From: Limnoperna fortunei
Lineage: Eukaryota; Mollusca; Bivalvia; Mytilida; Modiolidae
Assembly: GCA_944474755.1 (NCBI GenBank)
Contig: OX104113.1
Coordinates: forward strand, 63,694,074 to 63,758,073
DNA: 64,000 nt
Reading direction: 5' to 3'
Positions 46,761-59,189 of the stretch are shown piece after piece. Within the stretch, counting starts at the first letter, position 1. The number at the start of each line of letters is the position of its first letter. The translations under genes and the position numbers were made by a program. Under the pieces are notes generated by a model. The model was not told where the DNA came from, did no database searches, and saw only the letters and a list, made by a program, of their open reading frames with translations.

Positions 46761-47067
46761 ATGAATGAAAACGTTAAAGTCAAAAATGAAGAAAATTTGT
46801 CTAAATTTGAACTTCAAAACGGAGAAGAGAAAAAATTACCAACAGGAGAAGACGAACAAATACAAGTTCAAAGAAAAACACACGTGCAGAAAAAAATGAT
46901 AAGAACAAAAGATCTTAAAAGGTGTTCATCTAAAGTCCAATGTAAACCATCTGAACAGCAAGAGTCTAGTACGGGGTTAAATTTGGATTTACCAAATGGA
47001 AAAAATGAGACAAGTTATTTATTGAAGTACTGCACGTTGATCGCTAACCATTCATTTATTGCATTTG
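46761..47067 (+). CDS. Possible first coding exon, unknown protein
   Basis: An ATG (context CCAATGA) opens 102 codons plus one base before a good donor (CATTTG|GTAAGT). The encoded part is highly charged, rich in Glu, Lys and Gln (residues 1-75), then becomes hydrophobic (YLLKYCTLIANHSFIAFG), as if a transmembrane segment were beginning at the splice site. A cytosolic tail before TM1, as in sterol-sensing-domain or Dispatched-like proteins, would look like this, but the similarity is too weak to name. No convincing partner exon was found; the frame at 47872-48162 is a possible but unsupported continuation. Confidence 0.3.
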
Positions 47068-50000
47068 GTAAGTGTTTTTGTATCTTTTATCTCACTTAGG
47101 CTGTGTTATAAAAATATTAAAAATTAATATTTATCTTTTTTAATTCTGTTAACAATGAGGAGATTCTGAGGAGTATGTGTGAGAGTCACAATTTATAATA
47201 CAAATATTAAGAAGTCAGGGAGAGTTTCCAAGAAAGTCAAACGATTTGCTTGTTATGCCCCCTCCCCCGCTCTGTGTATCCTCCTCTCATGAAAAAAGTA
47301 ATTAGCAACAAAATATTTTTTAAAGCTTTCTTAAATGATATTAAATATAATTTTTTACAGATTATAATGGAATGAAAATTTAATTTCAACGAGACGTCGT
47401 TAATGTTCGACTTGAAAGAAATCGGATTTAATATAGATGCTAAAATCTTTGTTTTCACTGAACCCTTGACCTTTTTGTACATAAGGAATTAGTTCTCGTA
47501 ATCTAGCCTAAATTTAAATATATATTAAAACCACAGATTAAAACAAATACATAAGAGATCATAAGACCAGTAAATCAATGTTTCATTATACAGAACATAA
47601 CAATTACATCTGAAAATTATTAAGTACTAATAGGAACATAAACAAACAACAGAGTATTCGGGAGGGGGACAAACATGCGGGATTCCTGCATGTATCATAT
47701 ATTGTAAATTTGGTAAAATAAGGTAGCCTCCTTCTATATTCGCCAGTTGTTAAAACAAGATCAACTAAGATTAACACATACTAATTCTTGTTATGGTTGA
47801 AAATTTTCCATTTCTTATTCCGTAATATCAATATTTAACTACTACACAAATGGCCTGACATTTTCTAACGTTTGATCTTTCTATTTCAACCACCCCTGAA
47901 GGTTACTATCATATTCGGTATATCAACACCATTTTACTTACATATTCATCATAATATTCCTGGTTTTGAAGGTCTCGGACAAAGATATAAATTTCTTTTT
48001 AAAGGTTCAAACAGTTTTTATCAATTGCTTTTAACGCATACAAAATATTGTGACTTGAAAAGTTTCATGATTTATTCAGAGGTCATAATGCAATGTTATA
48101 CGTCCAAATGGCAAACATTTAAATTCTGTTTGGAGGATTTAAATAAAATTTTTAATTATTAAACTATCCTTGGTACGGCTTGCTCTATAGATTTTGCACT
48201 TTTTAGCGCTCCCTTTCTTTTGACGGTATGTCTTTTGTCAATTTCTGCCAGTCTAACGCCTACATGATTGTTTATCGACATGTATCGTCGTACCTACAAC
48301 TCCCTCATGAAAAAGGATTTTAAATAATAGAAAATTTATGTTCAGGGAAAAAAATAATTTAAATATAACATATCCGCAAGATTACTTGCTATCCATCCTT
48401 ACATATAACATATCTGTTATTAAGTGTTTAATCCGACAATTGCCCACCTGAAAGCATGCGCACAAGAAACGACATTAAAACACAATTTTGATTTCGGTAG
48501 AGGGATGTCTTTTTCAAAACTTAAAAGAACCATACTTAAGCTAGTATTCATTATTTCGTTTTAAACATATTAAAAAGCTTTATGTAAGTAATTTACATAT
48601 CATGCAAAAGGTTTTACCAAACACTTAACAATACATTAAATGTGTATTCACACATTTACAAATTGTAAATTAAAAGGCAATTTATTACGGCACACTATAA
48701 CCTGGTCGATAAGACAAATATCCTTTTCGTTAAATGGATAACACTTTATATGTAATTTGCTGAAAGCCAACACTATCTGTCTGTTGGTGGCGTTTGGAAT
48801 TTGAAAGTAACCTTTCTGTCTATATGTAAGAATTCAAAACAACATAAGTATACGGATATGCTGCGATATTTCGAGTTCGCGTCTGACTTTGGGACAGGAC
48901 ATGCTCGGCTTCAACCATAAGTGACAGAGCACATGCACTGTAAGCTACTTTAACGTGAGAAAGAAACACTGTTGTCCAGGAAAGGACTGCCCTTTCGGTT
49001 GTTACTACTAGGACCACCGATTTCAATCTACCGTCGATGAAATCAACTCTGGTACGGACTAGATGATACTGTCCAAACCGGCAGATTAAGTCCCAACTAT
49101 ATCATGATGCGCCTGAATTCGTGTCAAACGCGCAACAATCCAGTCGTACAGCGGATCAAGCACACTAACAGTAGCTGTTATTGATCTGACAATCACTCTG
49201 ATGACCTCTGAAATAAGTTTCTCTCCGGAAAGACTTATTATTCTCTCGGCTTGCATATTTTAAGGATCGACGAAAATATAGATCACAAGAGCGTCAATTC
49301 ATAATTCTAAACACAATATGGCACTTCCACCGTTCACCGAGTTCTGATGAGTCGAATAAGTAACGACCCAGGAAAGAACTTCGAACTGGATTCCACACAA
49401 ACTCACAAAACCCACAGGCAATTTTTCTGCTCGGATTTCTCTGTCTATAAAATAAACCCTACGAAACGATTAACTTGCTGAAAGTTTCATTCTTTAAAAC
49501 CGTATGTAAACAAAAGAAAATAACCAACGGTATACTATGCATAGCGGATGATGATTCGGACTATACGGAAGTACATCTTTCTTTTACCCGTTTGGTGATA
49601 TATAGGCGATTGTTGTGCGGCCCGAATAGGTCACTTTTTTAGCTCTCCAAAATATATGAATAGGTAGCTTTTTTCATTGAAAAATATATCATTGGGTAGT
49701 TGTTAATTATCTTAATATATTCCATGCCTCAATTCTCATCTTAAGCATGTTAAGCCTATGTAAACCACAGTGATTTTACAAACAAAGTGTTCCATTAACA
49801 TCAGTTTATCAATTTGGTAGTAAACGTACTATTTGTCAATGGGGATGTGCAGTAATAAATATATGAATAGGTCTGATTTAATCATTCAATATATGATTAG
49901 GTCCTGTTTTATAGTGTCCGAAAATATATGAATAGGGTGGGTTTTCCAATGTCCGTCCGCACACCTGTACCTAAAAGTATCCTTAGTGACCCCCCCCCCC

Positions 50001-50480
50001 CCCCGTGGGGTTAAAATAACAGCAAGATCAAAACATTTTGAATGAAGTTATAAAAAGGGAGTTAATTACAAAAATACAATTAGTATAGCGTTGCATCTGT
50101 ATGAAAATAACCAAGTGTATCATATTTACACACCATTTTATTGCCCATGGGCTTCTGTAATGAACTTTTTGTAATGAAACTTTGTTCTGTTGGTTACGTT
50201 TGATACGTTGGTGTTACTCACGTGGTGTTACTCCACCTGTTATCAAATCTGAGGAACTGATAACCTTGCTGATCAGCTTTTGGGTGGGGGAACTATCAGA
50301 GGATGAACTTCCACAAAGATAAAGAGGTTGTTCTTGAACTCAAAAATACCGTAACACCCAAAGTTCTATGACTGACATATATAACAATATAACAATTATC
50401 ATTAACTAATTATACATAAAACAAAACAATACTAATTTTTACAAATCAATTCTTAAAAAAAATAAATAAAAATAAAGATA
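47068..50480. other. Region without supported genes
   Basis: No recognisable protein. A motif close to AATATATGAATAGGT recurs five times between 49648 and 49945 inside a segment bounded by short inverted TGTGCGG / CCGCACA; this may be a small element. A poly(C) run lies at about 49990-50004. Confidence 0.5.
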
Positions 50481-50487
50481 TATAGTT

Positions 50488-51366
50488 GACTATGGCACGC
50501 CGTTCTCGTCAAAATTATGATTCAAAATATCATCACAAATTACGCACTCAGAATAAAATATGCACTTAAAATTTTACGAAAACTCACTCTAAAGGTGGAT
50601 TGAAATTACACAAATTTTAATTCATGCACTAAAAACTGAAAATTATATGCACTCAAATTTGTGCGCATTGTTTTCGCGCAAAACTCATAAATATTCATAA
50701 AGATATACATAAATAAAATTTGATCTGGGTGGGTTTTGAGTTTTAAAGCGAACCGGAAGTGCTGAAATCCAAATGCCAATCCACGACACAGAAGGTTGCT
50801 TGAGTTTTTTCAATCCTTGTTACACGTGTGTGAAAATAAAATGCAACTTTTACACCCCTTAACCCCTTATTGCCTTCGGATTACCGAAAGTGTCCCAGGT
50901 TAGAGTAAAATAAGAAACGAAATAGAAACGAAAACGAAACAGGCATTTTGTTGATAAACCCGTAGATAAAACTATTTGTTTTACTATAAAACATAATTCA
51001 ATAATGGAATAAATAACACTCTATAGTTAATATGAGTCCGAGATACAGGGCTGAGGGTAGGTGGTACAAAAATAAAATTTTCGTCTGTTTCGTTCATTGT
51101 TGTACAGGGATCCGTTTCAAGCTTAAAAAAACAGTATTGAAATATTCTAATCTATTTAATGAATATTTATAAGTCCTGCGTAAAAAAAGGTGCGCAAAAT
51201 TTTGAGTGTATATGTTTTCTGTTTTGAGTGCGTAATTTTCAGTTTTGAGTGCATGAATTAAAACTTTGAGGGCGTAATTTCAATCTACCTTTTGAGTCAT
51301 CCTCCCAAGTCAGGGGTTCTGAGTCCGCGTTCGCTCCATCATCACCCCTGACAACATACATATATA
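50488..51366. mobile_element. Foldback repeat forming the left arm of the Harbinger region
   Basis: Positions 50540-50710 are an imperfect inverted repeat of 51160-51290 (GGTGGATTGAAATTAC / GTAATTTCAATCTACC, and TAATTCATGCACT / AGTGCATGAATTA), with about 450 bp between. The outer parts (50488-50590 and 51290-51366) recur in inverted orientation and joined together at 62637-62830. Confidence 0.75.
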
Positions 51367-51459
51367 TTTTTCGGGTCTGAGTGTCGCCATCTGGCGGTGA
51401 CCGGAGTTAACATCAGCCAATGAAATTTATCGTAACCTTCGCCTGTATGTAAACAAAAA

Positions 51460-51777
51460 ATGTCTGCGCCCTGTATCGTGGATTGTTTTAACGATATGTT
51501 GGACAGATTCCCTCCGGACCTCAAAAAGAAGCTGTATGAGCGGTGACAGCTAGTGCCATTTGTTTTTCAAATGAAATGTGGACGACTGCAATGGCATATA
51601 CAAATTTGCATACGAATACTTCCACGTGTTGAACGTGATATTGTCATTGATAAAGTAGTGGACTGAATGAAATGGAGTTCTGTGCAGTATGTGAAAGCAG
51701 TAGTAAATGATTTAATTAAAATTTTCTGTAATCCGGACGTATTGGAACTGAAAAAGGACTGAGAAAGAGGTGGGTGA
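51460..51777 (+). pseudogene. Possible decayed coding sequence, in-frame stops only
   Basis: From ATG 51460 the frame reads 28 sensible codons (MSAPCIVDCFND, FPPDLKKKLYER), then TGA at 51544, 39 codons, TGA at 51664, 31 codons, TGA at 51760, and TGA at 51775. Amino-acid composition stays protein-like across the stops (IRILPRVERDIVIDKVVD; YVKAVVNDLIKIF). It follows a promoter-like stretch just inside the left arm. I do not recognise the family, and chance cannot be excluded. Confidence 0.35.
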
Positions 51778-52309
51778 AGTAACCCAAAACGAGATTGTTT
51801 TAACACGGACAGATCTGTCAGTGACAGAAGAATGTCAATTTGTAAATATTCCAACCAAAATTTGTTCATTTGATTGGATTATATGTGATTTAAATTTTTA
51901 CAAGACATTTAGGTTGACATTTACATGTATTATACACCTGTATGTAATCTTCAACACATCATCACATTCAAGAGTCAAGTAATTTACTGACCAGTATTAT
52001 GCACCATGTTAAAACTACTGATTATATAGGAGGAAATCATTCAACTTCAAAATGGACATGGATAATGGTTTAATAATATACTGTACCTGTAAGAATGTGA
52101 GGGATATTAAAAATTAATCATGCAGCACACTAGTCAAACTTTTTATCACATGAAAGCAAATTTCCTATTCTGACTGATTTATAAATTGTGTACTGGAATA
52201 AAAGATAAAATATATTCATGTTCATGCATATGGATTATGTTCATAGTTTCAAAACCTGTTGCAGATTATCACATTAATTTCCATTTCATTTTGTCTTATT
52301 TTGATTTGT

Positions 52310-52795
52310 TTGTTGTGTTCATCCTACTTTCAGAAATTTTTCAGCTTTATAATGACATGTAGTTTTTTATTGGAGAGGAAGCTGGTGTGCCAGGAGAAAA
52401 CTCCTAACTTTCCACAAGGTCAAAACGGGTCAAGAAATCCTGGAAAAGTTATGGAATTTATCAGTATAAAAAAATTACAACAAAGTTCCAGGCGAAAAAT
52501 TTCTACTGTGCCTTTATCTCATATTTTGTGTTAAATTGCAAGTGTCAATGCAATTACACTGTCATGCTAGAATCATTCATGGAAAATGGTCACATAGTTC
52601 TTGACAAGTCATGGAATTTTTACACAAAGAATGAGTATAGACCATGGAAAATTGGCAATTCTTGTCAGTTAAGATAGGAGTCAAGCACACCCTGCCAGCA
52701 GCTAAGCCCAACCTGCAACCCCTGTGTTAACAGTGATCAAAATTAGATGACTAACTACCTCAACCACTCTGCCAACGAGTCCCTGTCTTATAATA
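52310..52795 (-). mobile_element. SINE, diverged and interrupted
   Basis: Tail side CTACTTTCAGAAATTTTTCA and TTTATTGGAGAGGAAGC at 52322-52384; head side GGAGTCAAGCACACCCTGCC and CAACCACTCTGCCAACGAG at 52676-52781, with unrelated sequence between. Confidence 0.6.
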
Positions 52796-54866
52796 TTCAG
52801 TCTCTGAGTGATTTTAATTACCCCAAGTGAAATAATTTTTCATATACTAGTACATGTACATTTGTTTCATGGCAAGAATGAGACTTGTATGGTACTAGTA
52901 TACATATACTGTATGTACCTTATCTGCTGGACCAGTTAAAAGAATAAACCCATGTTTTTTTAAGCAAAGGACTGGATGGTTATGAATGAATTGTTAAGTT
53001 TATCAACAAGGTGTTCTAGAAGTATACAATAAGTGGCAGAAAAAAAAATAAAAAATATAAAACAGTGCAAACAGTTCAATAACAGATAATATTTGTAAAC
53101 CCCTGGGTGTTGAATCACAACCAGCTGAGTCATTCAGGGTAATGGGACATCTTAGCAGATCATAAATTGTCACATGAGCTACATAATTGTATTAAGAATA
53201 ATTTATAAGTACTGGTATGCTTAATACTAGACCATAATTAAAGGTTGATGATCTGTTTATTAAAGTTCTAGAGGACCCAATTAACAAAATCGTGGACTTT
53301 AAGTGTCCTATTTGGGGGAAATGAAAGTTAAATATGATTGCAAGTCTAACTTAACTAAATTGAAAAATACATTTAGTTTGGCTCCAAATTGGGGTATAAC
53401 TTGTCCTATCAAAATAGTGTAATTTTGTGAACATGTATATGGTCATGTTTTGGAATTGAACATGAACACATAAATCTTATTTATTTAATTTCTTGAATAC
53501 TGCTTACCTAAAAGGAATAAATGCAAAAGCTGCAAGTGCAGTTTTTTTACTGTGACCATGGCACTTGTTTTTAATTATTCAATAAATATGCAAGACAAAG
53601 AATTAAAACCAAGCTCAAACTGTCCTATATTGGGGCTTGTCATAATATATAAGTAACTACATGTAGTATGGCACACTATGTAGTTCTCCTCTAGTTTAAA
53701 ATGAGCTGCGATTCTTGTATGTGTATGCAGCTTTAAGTCAACATGGCAGGCAGCTTAGTTATGACAGTGTATGGGATGTTGTTTAACTTGTTATGGTACA
53801 GGCCCATAAGGTCTAAAATCAAACTAAATGTGCAACTGCAAAAAAAAAGCAACTTGTTGAAGCTTGTGACCGAAGGAATATTCTATCGGTGTAATGCAGG
53901 CAAATACAAAATAGCATGTACACCACTAAGTGCATGTATGAAAAGTTATGAATGCTAATAAAGGCTAAACTTTCTAGTGTCCCAGTTCACTGATCCCTCA
54001 ATTCATATCAGCAGACACTGAATTATGCATTTGCAAATAACAATTATCAATTAGTCACATACAATTTGTTTGGAACTCTATGCCACTTTCAGTAATTTTT
54101 TTTAGCTATATACTGATATCCAGGTTTTATTTGATGGAGCTAGGCAGAAGTACCCAGTAAGTGTATACACAAGTACTGCTTTGGTATAAAAGTCAATATT
54201 TTTTGTTGAAATATTTCAAGGGTACATCATTAACATCTTTAATTTCTTGATTTTTTTACATTTGTAAAAAGTACATGTATAAATAACCAAACACATCCTT
54301 TATGCAGACTTTGGGGGGGGGGGGTGGAAATAAAGTGGGTTCTAAAAATATAATACTGCTTAGAACAATTCCTTTCTCCCTATATGCTCTCTTTGCTCAG
54401 TTGGGACTTACTGTCTGGTTCTTCTGGACTAATTGTGTCCAGAAAAATCCTACCCCCCCCCCTTTTCTACAAAAAGTAGTAGGTCCCTACAGAGTCATGA
54501 TAATATACTGACACATGCTTACATAGCTTATGTCTCATAGTTACATATATGGATATAAGATTGATATTATTTACGATTTATAGTACAAACATACAAATAT
54601 AAGCTTCGTCTTTATCGTCTTCGTGGAATTGACAATGTCCAAAATATTCGAGAAGAAAATAAAAAAACGTATCATTAGCTGTCACACACCTTATTTTGTG
54701 TTGGCGCACGTTTAAATATAAGATACATGATATATTTTTATCAATTTCAAATCAAATTACCGAAGTATTCACATGTGCTTTAAACCTCGTGTGTTTGTTT
54801 ACGTTCGACATGCAGATTTTGTAAAAACGATTTTGATTGGTACTTCTCAAGGTCAGAAGCAACTTC
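52796..54866. other. Region without supported genes
   Basis: AT-rich; holds a degraded SINE trace near 54080-54150 and homopolymer runs (G at about 54313, C at about 54454). The segment from 51366 to about 54886 is bounded by short inverted ends (TTTTTCGGGTCTGA / TCAGACCCGAAAAA). Confidence 0.5.
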
Positions 54867-54901
54867 ACTTCAGACCCGAAAAATACAGGTCGAATTTATC
54901 G

Positions 54902-55075
54902 CTACTGAACTGGTTTTGCTTTTGAACTGGTTTACCGAACTTTCTATTCACTGCTGCAAACCGGTTTTGAACTGGTTTGAAACCCGAACTGGTTTGTATA
55001 TTTACTGCTAACAAACCGAAACTAGTTCCAGAAAACCATCGAACTGCCCACAGAGCGGTTTGGCGGTTTGGTTTC
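54902..55075. promoter_or_regulatory. AACTGGTTT motif cluster upstream of the Myb-like gene
   Basis: AACTGGTTT or a close form (AACCGGTTT, CGGTTT) occurs at least seven times in 174 bases, directly before the ATG at 55095. Subterminal repeats of this kind are the docking sites for Myb-like proteins in Harbinger elements. Function here is inferred. Confidence 0.55.
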
Positions 55076-55094
55076 ACGTGTTTCTTTCAAAAAC

Positions 55095-57482
55095 ATGGCG
55101 GCTGACAAGACGACGTTGAGTTTACAGGTGGGCGACGAAGCAAAATTAGAGTGGCTGGCCGATGCTTATGCAAAAGGTATTGTATAATTTCTAAATTATA
55201 TTGAAAATGATAAAATTATTGAACTGCCACGGATGATGATTAACCATGATTAAATCCGGTAGTAATGACTGTACTGCCCTGGTCCATATTCTGTTATTAT
55301 TGTATATAGGAAATCATAGCAGCCAAGTAATTTCCTCCTAAAAATCTGCACCTAGTGAGGCTCTAGTTATACTAAACAAGGAAATATTGAAGCCCTAACT
55401 AATAAACAAGGTATAAGAAAACCCCAATAATATACTATAAGTGGGGCATGGGAAATTCTGAGAGAGAAGGGAGAAGGATATCTCCATGTCTACCCCACAT
55501 TTAAGCACTAATAAGCAGGACCCCGTCGCCCTGGTAACAGAAATCTGTACAAAATTATGTAGTTTACATATCCTACTGTTATTTTCATGTTTTATGGCTG
55601 CCTTTAAGCTGAAAGTGCAATTTCCATTGGAAACAACATGGACAATGGCAAGGAGAAGCATTCTTATAGAAAATAATGAGATGTGGAATAAGTGTACGCG
55701 ACACAACCCACATAGTTAAGCGGAAATTTAGAAACCATAATGAAAAATTCATTTGTTGCCGCATTGATATTTTTATGCCCCCACGACAACATGTTTTACT
55801 CATGTCCGTACGTATGAATTAATTTCTGTCAAGCTTTTCTCAGAAACCGTACATGGGAATCATTTGAAACTTGGTGGAATGGTTCGGCATGACCAACGAT
55901 GCGTCCTAAGCGACTTGTCTGACTTCAAATTCCTGTTTTGGGGCTATACGGTTTGAGCGGGGACATCCATGTCCCATGGACACAATCATACTATATTTTA
56001 TGTAAATATTATAAGTAAGCTGTTAAAATTCTTTACTTACACGGTTTGTTTTGTTCATCTCCATTGGCAGACATGTTCTATAATTAACTAGTAATACATT
56101 AATTTTTAGGTCTATTAGAGAGTGCTGATGTACCAGTAGGACCCATTTGTACACTTGTCCCCGACAAGTTTCATAAGTACATACCCAAAGATATACTGAA
56201 GTCCTTAGTTTGTGAAAATCAAAAGAAAACGACACAAATACACGAAAAAATTGGTGTAGCCGATATCCCTGTGATAACTAAATCATACACAAACGGTGTT
56301 TACCAGCACATCCTTGACAATTTGACAGACTTAGGCAAGGAAGCGGTTGAAGAGATACATCCATGGATTGTAAACGTTCTGGTAGATTGGGCCAACTTTG
56401 ACAACGTCATCTGTGAGTCACCTATTCAAGGTATGTTAAGATTATAAAAGTATATAACACCTATATTGCAACCATCAATGGGCTCTTTCTTCAATGTCTG
56501 TCTGTCTGAGAGACTCATGTTTACCTTTCAGGTACACCTTTTTGTGACAAAGCTACGAGCGGGGTAACGGTGTCTGACACATATTTGTTTTTTCTTTTGT
56601 ATCTATAGGACTTATGAACCTTATAAATAATAATTTTTTGCTTAAGGTTCCCTCTGTCCTGATTACTACTTACTATATTCTCCATTTTTTGTCACTACAT
56701 ATAATAGCAGAATTTATTTTGCAGAGTCTAACCCTACCGCCCAATCTAAAAGTAAAGATCTTTCATCAAAGTCAATCAATACTGAAACCACCAAGAGCCC
56801 CCTGCCAGTTGAAGATAACCTTCAGAGTTCCAGTAACATGAGTAAGGTTTGGAAAACTTTACAGGTTAAAACACTGATAGAATTGAGAACCTCAAACGAA
56901 ACTAAATTTAATAAACCTTTCGGAAAGAAAAAAGCTATATGGCAAGACATTGCTAAAGAAATTAATGGGCTGGGAAATAATTTTACAGCAGTACAAGTGG
57001 AACAAAAATGGAAGAATTTAACAAAAATATTTCGAGATACCGTGGATCACAATTCGAAAAGTGGAAATGATCACAGGGAATGTCCATTCTTTAAAGAATT
57101 AGAGGAGGCCTATGGGTACAAAGCAAACGTCAAACCTGTCTTTACCATGGGCTCAATAAGGTCTGATAGTAACAATAATGCCGTGACCTCAAATGTAGCA
57201 AGTGATGATTCAATCTCTTCAGATCTAGACGAGCAGGATGACAACAGAAAAAGAAGGCCTGAAGAAGGAGATTCTCCTGTTGATACACAACCCAAAAAGG
57301 GAAAAAAGAAAGCAACACAAAATGAATCCATGATGAAAATGATAGAAAATTTTCAAAAAGAATCAAAGGAAGAACAAAAGGAGCTATTATCAGAGTTGAA
57401 ACAACAACACAAGGAAAAAATGAAAAAGGAGGACGAAAAAATAAAGCTAATGGAAGAGATGGTTAAAGTATTTAAAAAATAA
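55095..57482 (+). CDS. Harbinger-associated Myb/SANT-like DNA-binding protein (3 exons)
   Basis: Exons 55095-55176, 56110-56430 and 56725-57482; donors AAAG|GTATTG and CAAG|GTATGT, acceptors TTTTTAG and TTTGCAG, phases consistent, 386 residues. The start ATG (AAACATGGCGGC) has a good context. Residues 1-172 form an N-terminal part I do not recognise (VGPICTLVPDKFHKYIPKD, VVDW-like LVDWANFDNV). Residues 173-265 are a trihelix Myb/SANT-like domain (spaced tryptophans in VWKTLQVKTLIEL, AIWQDIAKEI, QKWKNLTKIFRD). Basic nuclear signals RKRR (309-312) and KKGKKK (about 325-330) follow, then a coiled coil (340-386) rich in Glu/Lys. In active Harbinger elements this protein brings the transposase to the nucleus and to the element ends. 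AATAAA overlaps the stop codon. Intact, so it may also have been kept for a host use. Confidence 0.82.
55768..55990 (+). mobile_element. Repeat family E copy in the first intron of the Myb-like gene
   Basis: TGCCCCCACGACAACATG, CATGTCCGTACGTATGAATT, AAGCTTTTCTCAGAAACCGT, CGTCCTAAGCGACTT and CATGTCCCATGGACACA. Related copies lie at about 59190-59440 and 59760-59925, and an inverted diverged end (GACGGACGGACG, GTTCGTGGGCATA) near 61080-61140. Confidence 0.6.
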
Positions 57483-57617
57483 ATCATGAATTAATATTGT
57501 AAAGGAGACGCTTTTAGTCGTTCTTGTCATGGTTTTTTCTAGATGGCCTGTGGTGAGCTTATGCCATCACTTTGTGTTTGACAACGTCTTTCGTTTTTGT
57601 TTCTGTTAAAAACTTTT

Positions 57618-57902
57618 TAGCTAGAGTGAGCTATTGCCATCATTTGGTATCTGTCGTCTGTAAACAATTTTAAAAAATCTTCTCTAAAACTGCTGAACAG
57701 AAATGAATGAAACTTGGTATGAATGATCCTTAGGGTATTGTTCACCAAAATTGTTTTTCGATACTAGTATTTTATCCGTCAAAAAACATGGCCACCGTTG
57801 CTATAACTAGAACATAGGGTAAAATTGCATATTTTGGCCTATATCTCAAAAACTATAATAGATGCCAGGTGAACGTTTCAGGCTCCTGGGAGCCTCTTGT
57901 TA
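57618..57902 (+). mobile_element. Family B element, short copy
   Basis: Start GAGTGAGCTATTGCCATCAT and end CAGGTGAACGTTTCAGGCTC, CTGGGAGCCTC match family B, but there is no tandem array: this copy is only about 285 bp. Confidence 0.65.
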
Positions 57903-58104
57903 ATGGACCATACTGTTGACCCTTAAAAATAGATCATGAATTATTTCAGAACTGTGTATATTATAAAGTAGACATGTATAGACAGATTTGTATTTTTCAT
58001 GTTTGCTAAAGATACAGGCATTTGTATATTTTTTTAAATATTTGTATTAGTTCAAAATATGTGTCATTGCTTTAGAACTAAGAATTTATAACTAAATGAT
58101 TTTT

Positions 58105-58606
58105 GTCCCCCACCCCAACGTGGAGCGGGACATAGAAATGCTGGTTTCCGTCCGTCATACTTAAACAACTACTAATGGTAGGGTACTCAGTCTCCAGTAG
58201 TAGTCCCATACATTGTGTACTATTTTCGGGTTTTTCGAACATCTACTTCTTATTTTACGACCAAGTCATATTCTCCTCCCATAGGGTCTGAATGGTAAAA
58301 TTTTCGTAACACTTTTCTCCAAAACTACTAATGGTAGGGTTCTGAAATCTTGTATACAGCCTCTAGTAGTGGTCTGGTAGGTTGTCTCCTATTTCGGACA
58401 TCTATTCCTGTTTTAAGACTTAGTCATTTTTTTCTCCCATAGGGTCAATGGTACAAATTTCGTAACACTTTTCTCAGAAACTACTAATCGTAGGTCTAAG
58501 GGTTCTGAAATTTTGTATGCAGCCTCTAGTAGTGGTCCCATGTTTTTGGCTTTTTTGACATCTACTTCCTGTTTTACAACTAAGCTGTTTTTGACGGGCG
58601 GGGACC
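58105..58606 (+). mobile_element. Tandem-repeat element with hairpin head, family D
   Basis: Head GTCCCCCACCCCAACGTGG, AGCGGGAC can pair with itself; CCGTCCGTC follows; then three units with ACTACTAATGGTAGGGT (58160s, 58325, 58480) and an end GGGCGGGGACC, an inverted form of the head. Confidence 0.65.
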
Positions 58607-59189
58607 TAAAATCTATTCTTGTCAGATTACAGATACATACATGTACATTTGTTTTTTTTGCCATTCAGAGTTCTTTTACGAATTATTATTACTTTTTTGT
58701 TATGTTTTTGTTTGTCAAGGAGACAATAAACCTTTTTTATATGGTTGTTTATTTTTTTATTAAACACATTTATTTATACTGGTTAGGGGAACTAGCTAGA
58801 AGCTATTACAACACCCCTATCCAGTTGGTGGCCAGTGTTATGTATGTGATGTGAATGGTTTCCCCCTAGCCTGTAACACCAGGTTAGTTTTGGACTGTCA
58901 CAGTAAAACTGAAAGGTCGAACCAGTTTTTTGATCAATTAAGCTTCACCAAGAAGCATCTACAGCTTACATGAGGGTTCTTTTACATGCACAGGGTGTGA
59001 CATTTTTCGGTACAACATGGGACCTTGGTTTAATGTCTCATTTGAAAACGTATACAAATTTAGGCCTTGCAATATCAATATGATATATGTATGTATCAAA
59101 AGCAGCTTAACATTACATCATGTAGTATTTTCGAGTATGCAATCAAACTCCATTGAGCAGTTATTGTTAAGGAGAAGTAACCTTTTTTA

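Noticed and set aside
47872..48162. Second exon of a membrane protein starting at 46761
   Set aside because: The frame is open and partly hydrophobic, but there is no clear acceptor in the right phase and no recognisable family; left unannotated.
48820..49026. Minus-strand frame of 68 codons
   Set aside because: No start context, no splice partners, no recognisable domain; random in size for this base composition.
51460..51777. Selenoprotein with TGA recoded as selenocysteine
   Set aside because: Four TGA codons, no selenoprotein context and no SECIS-like element that I could see; decay is simpler.
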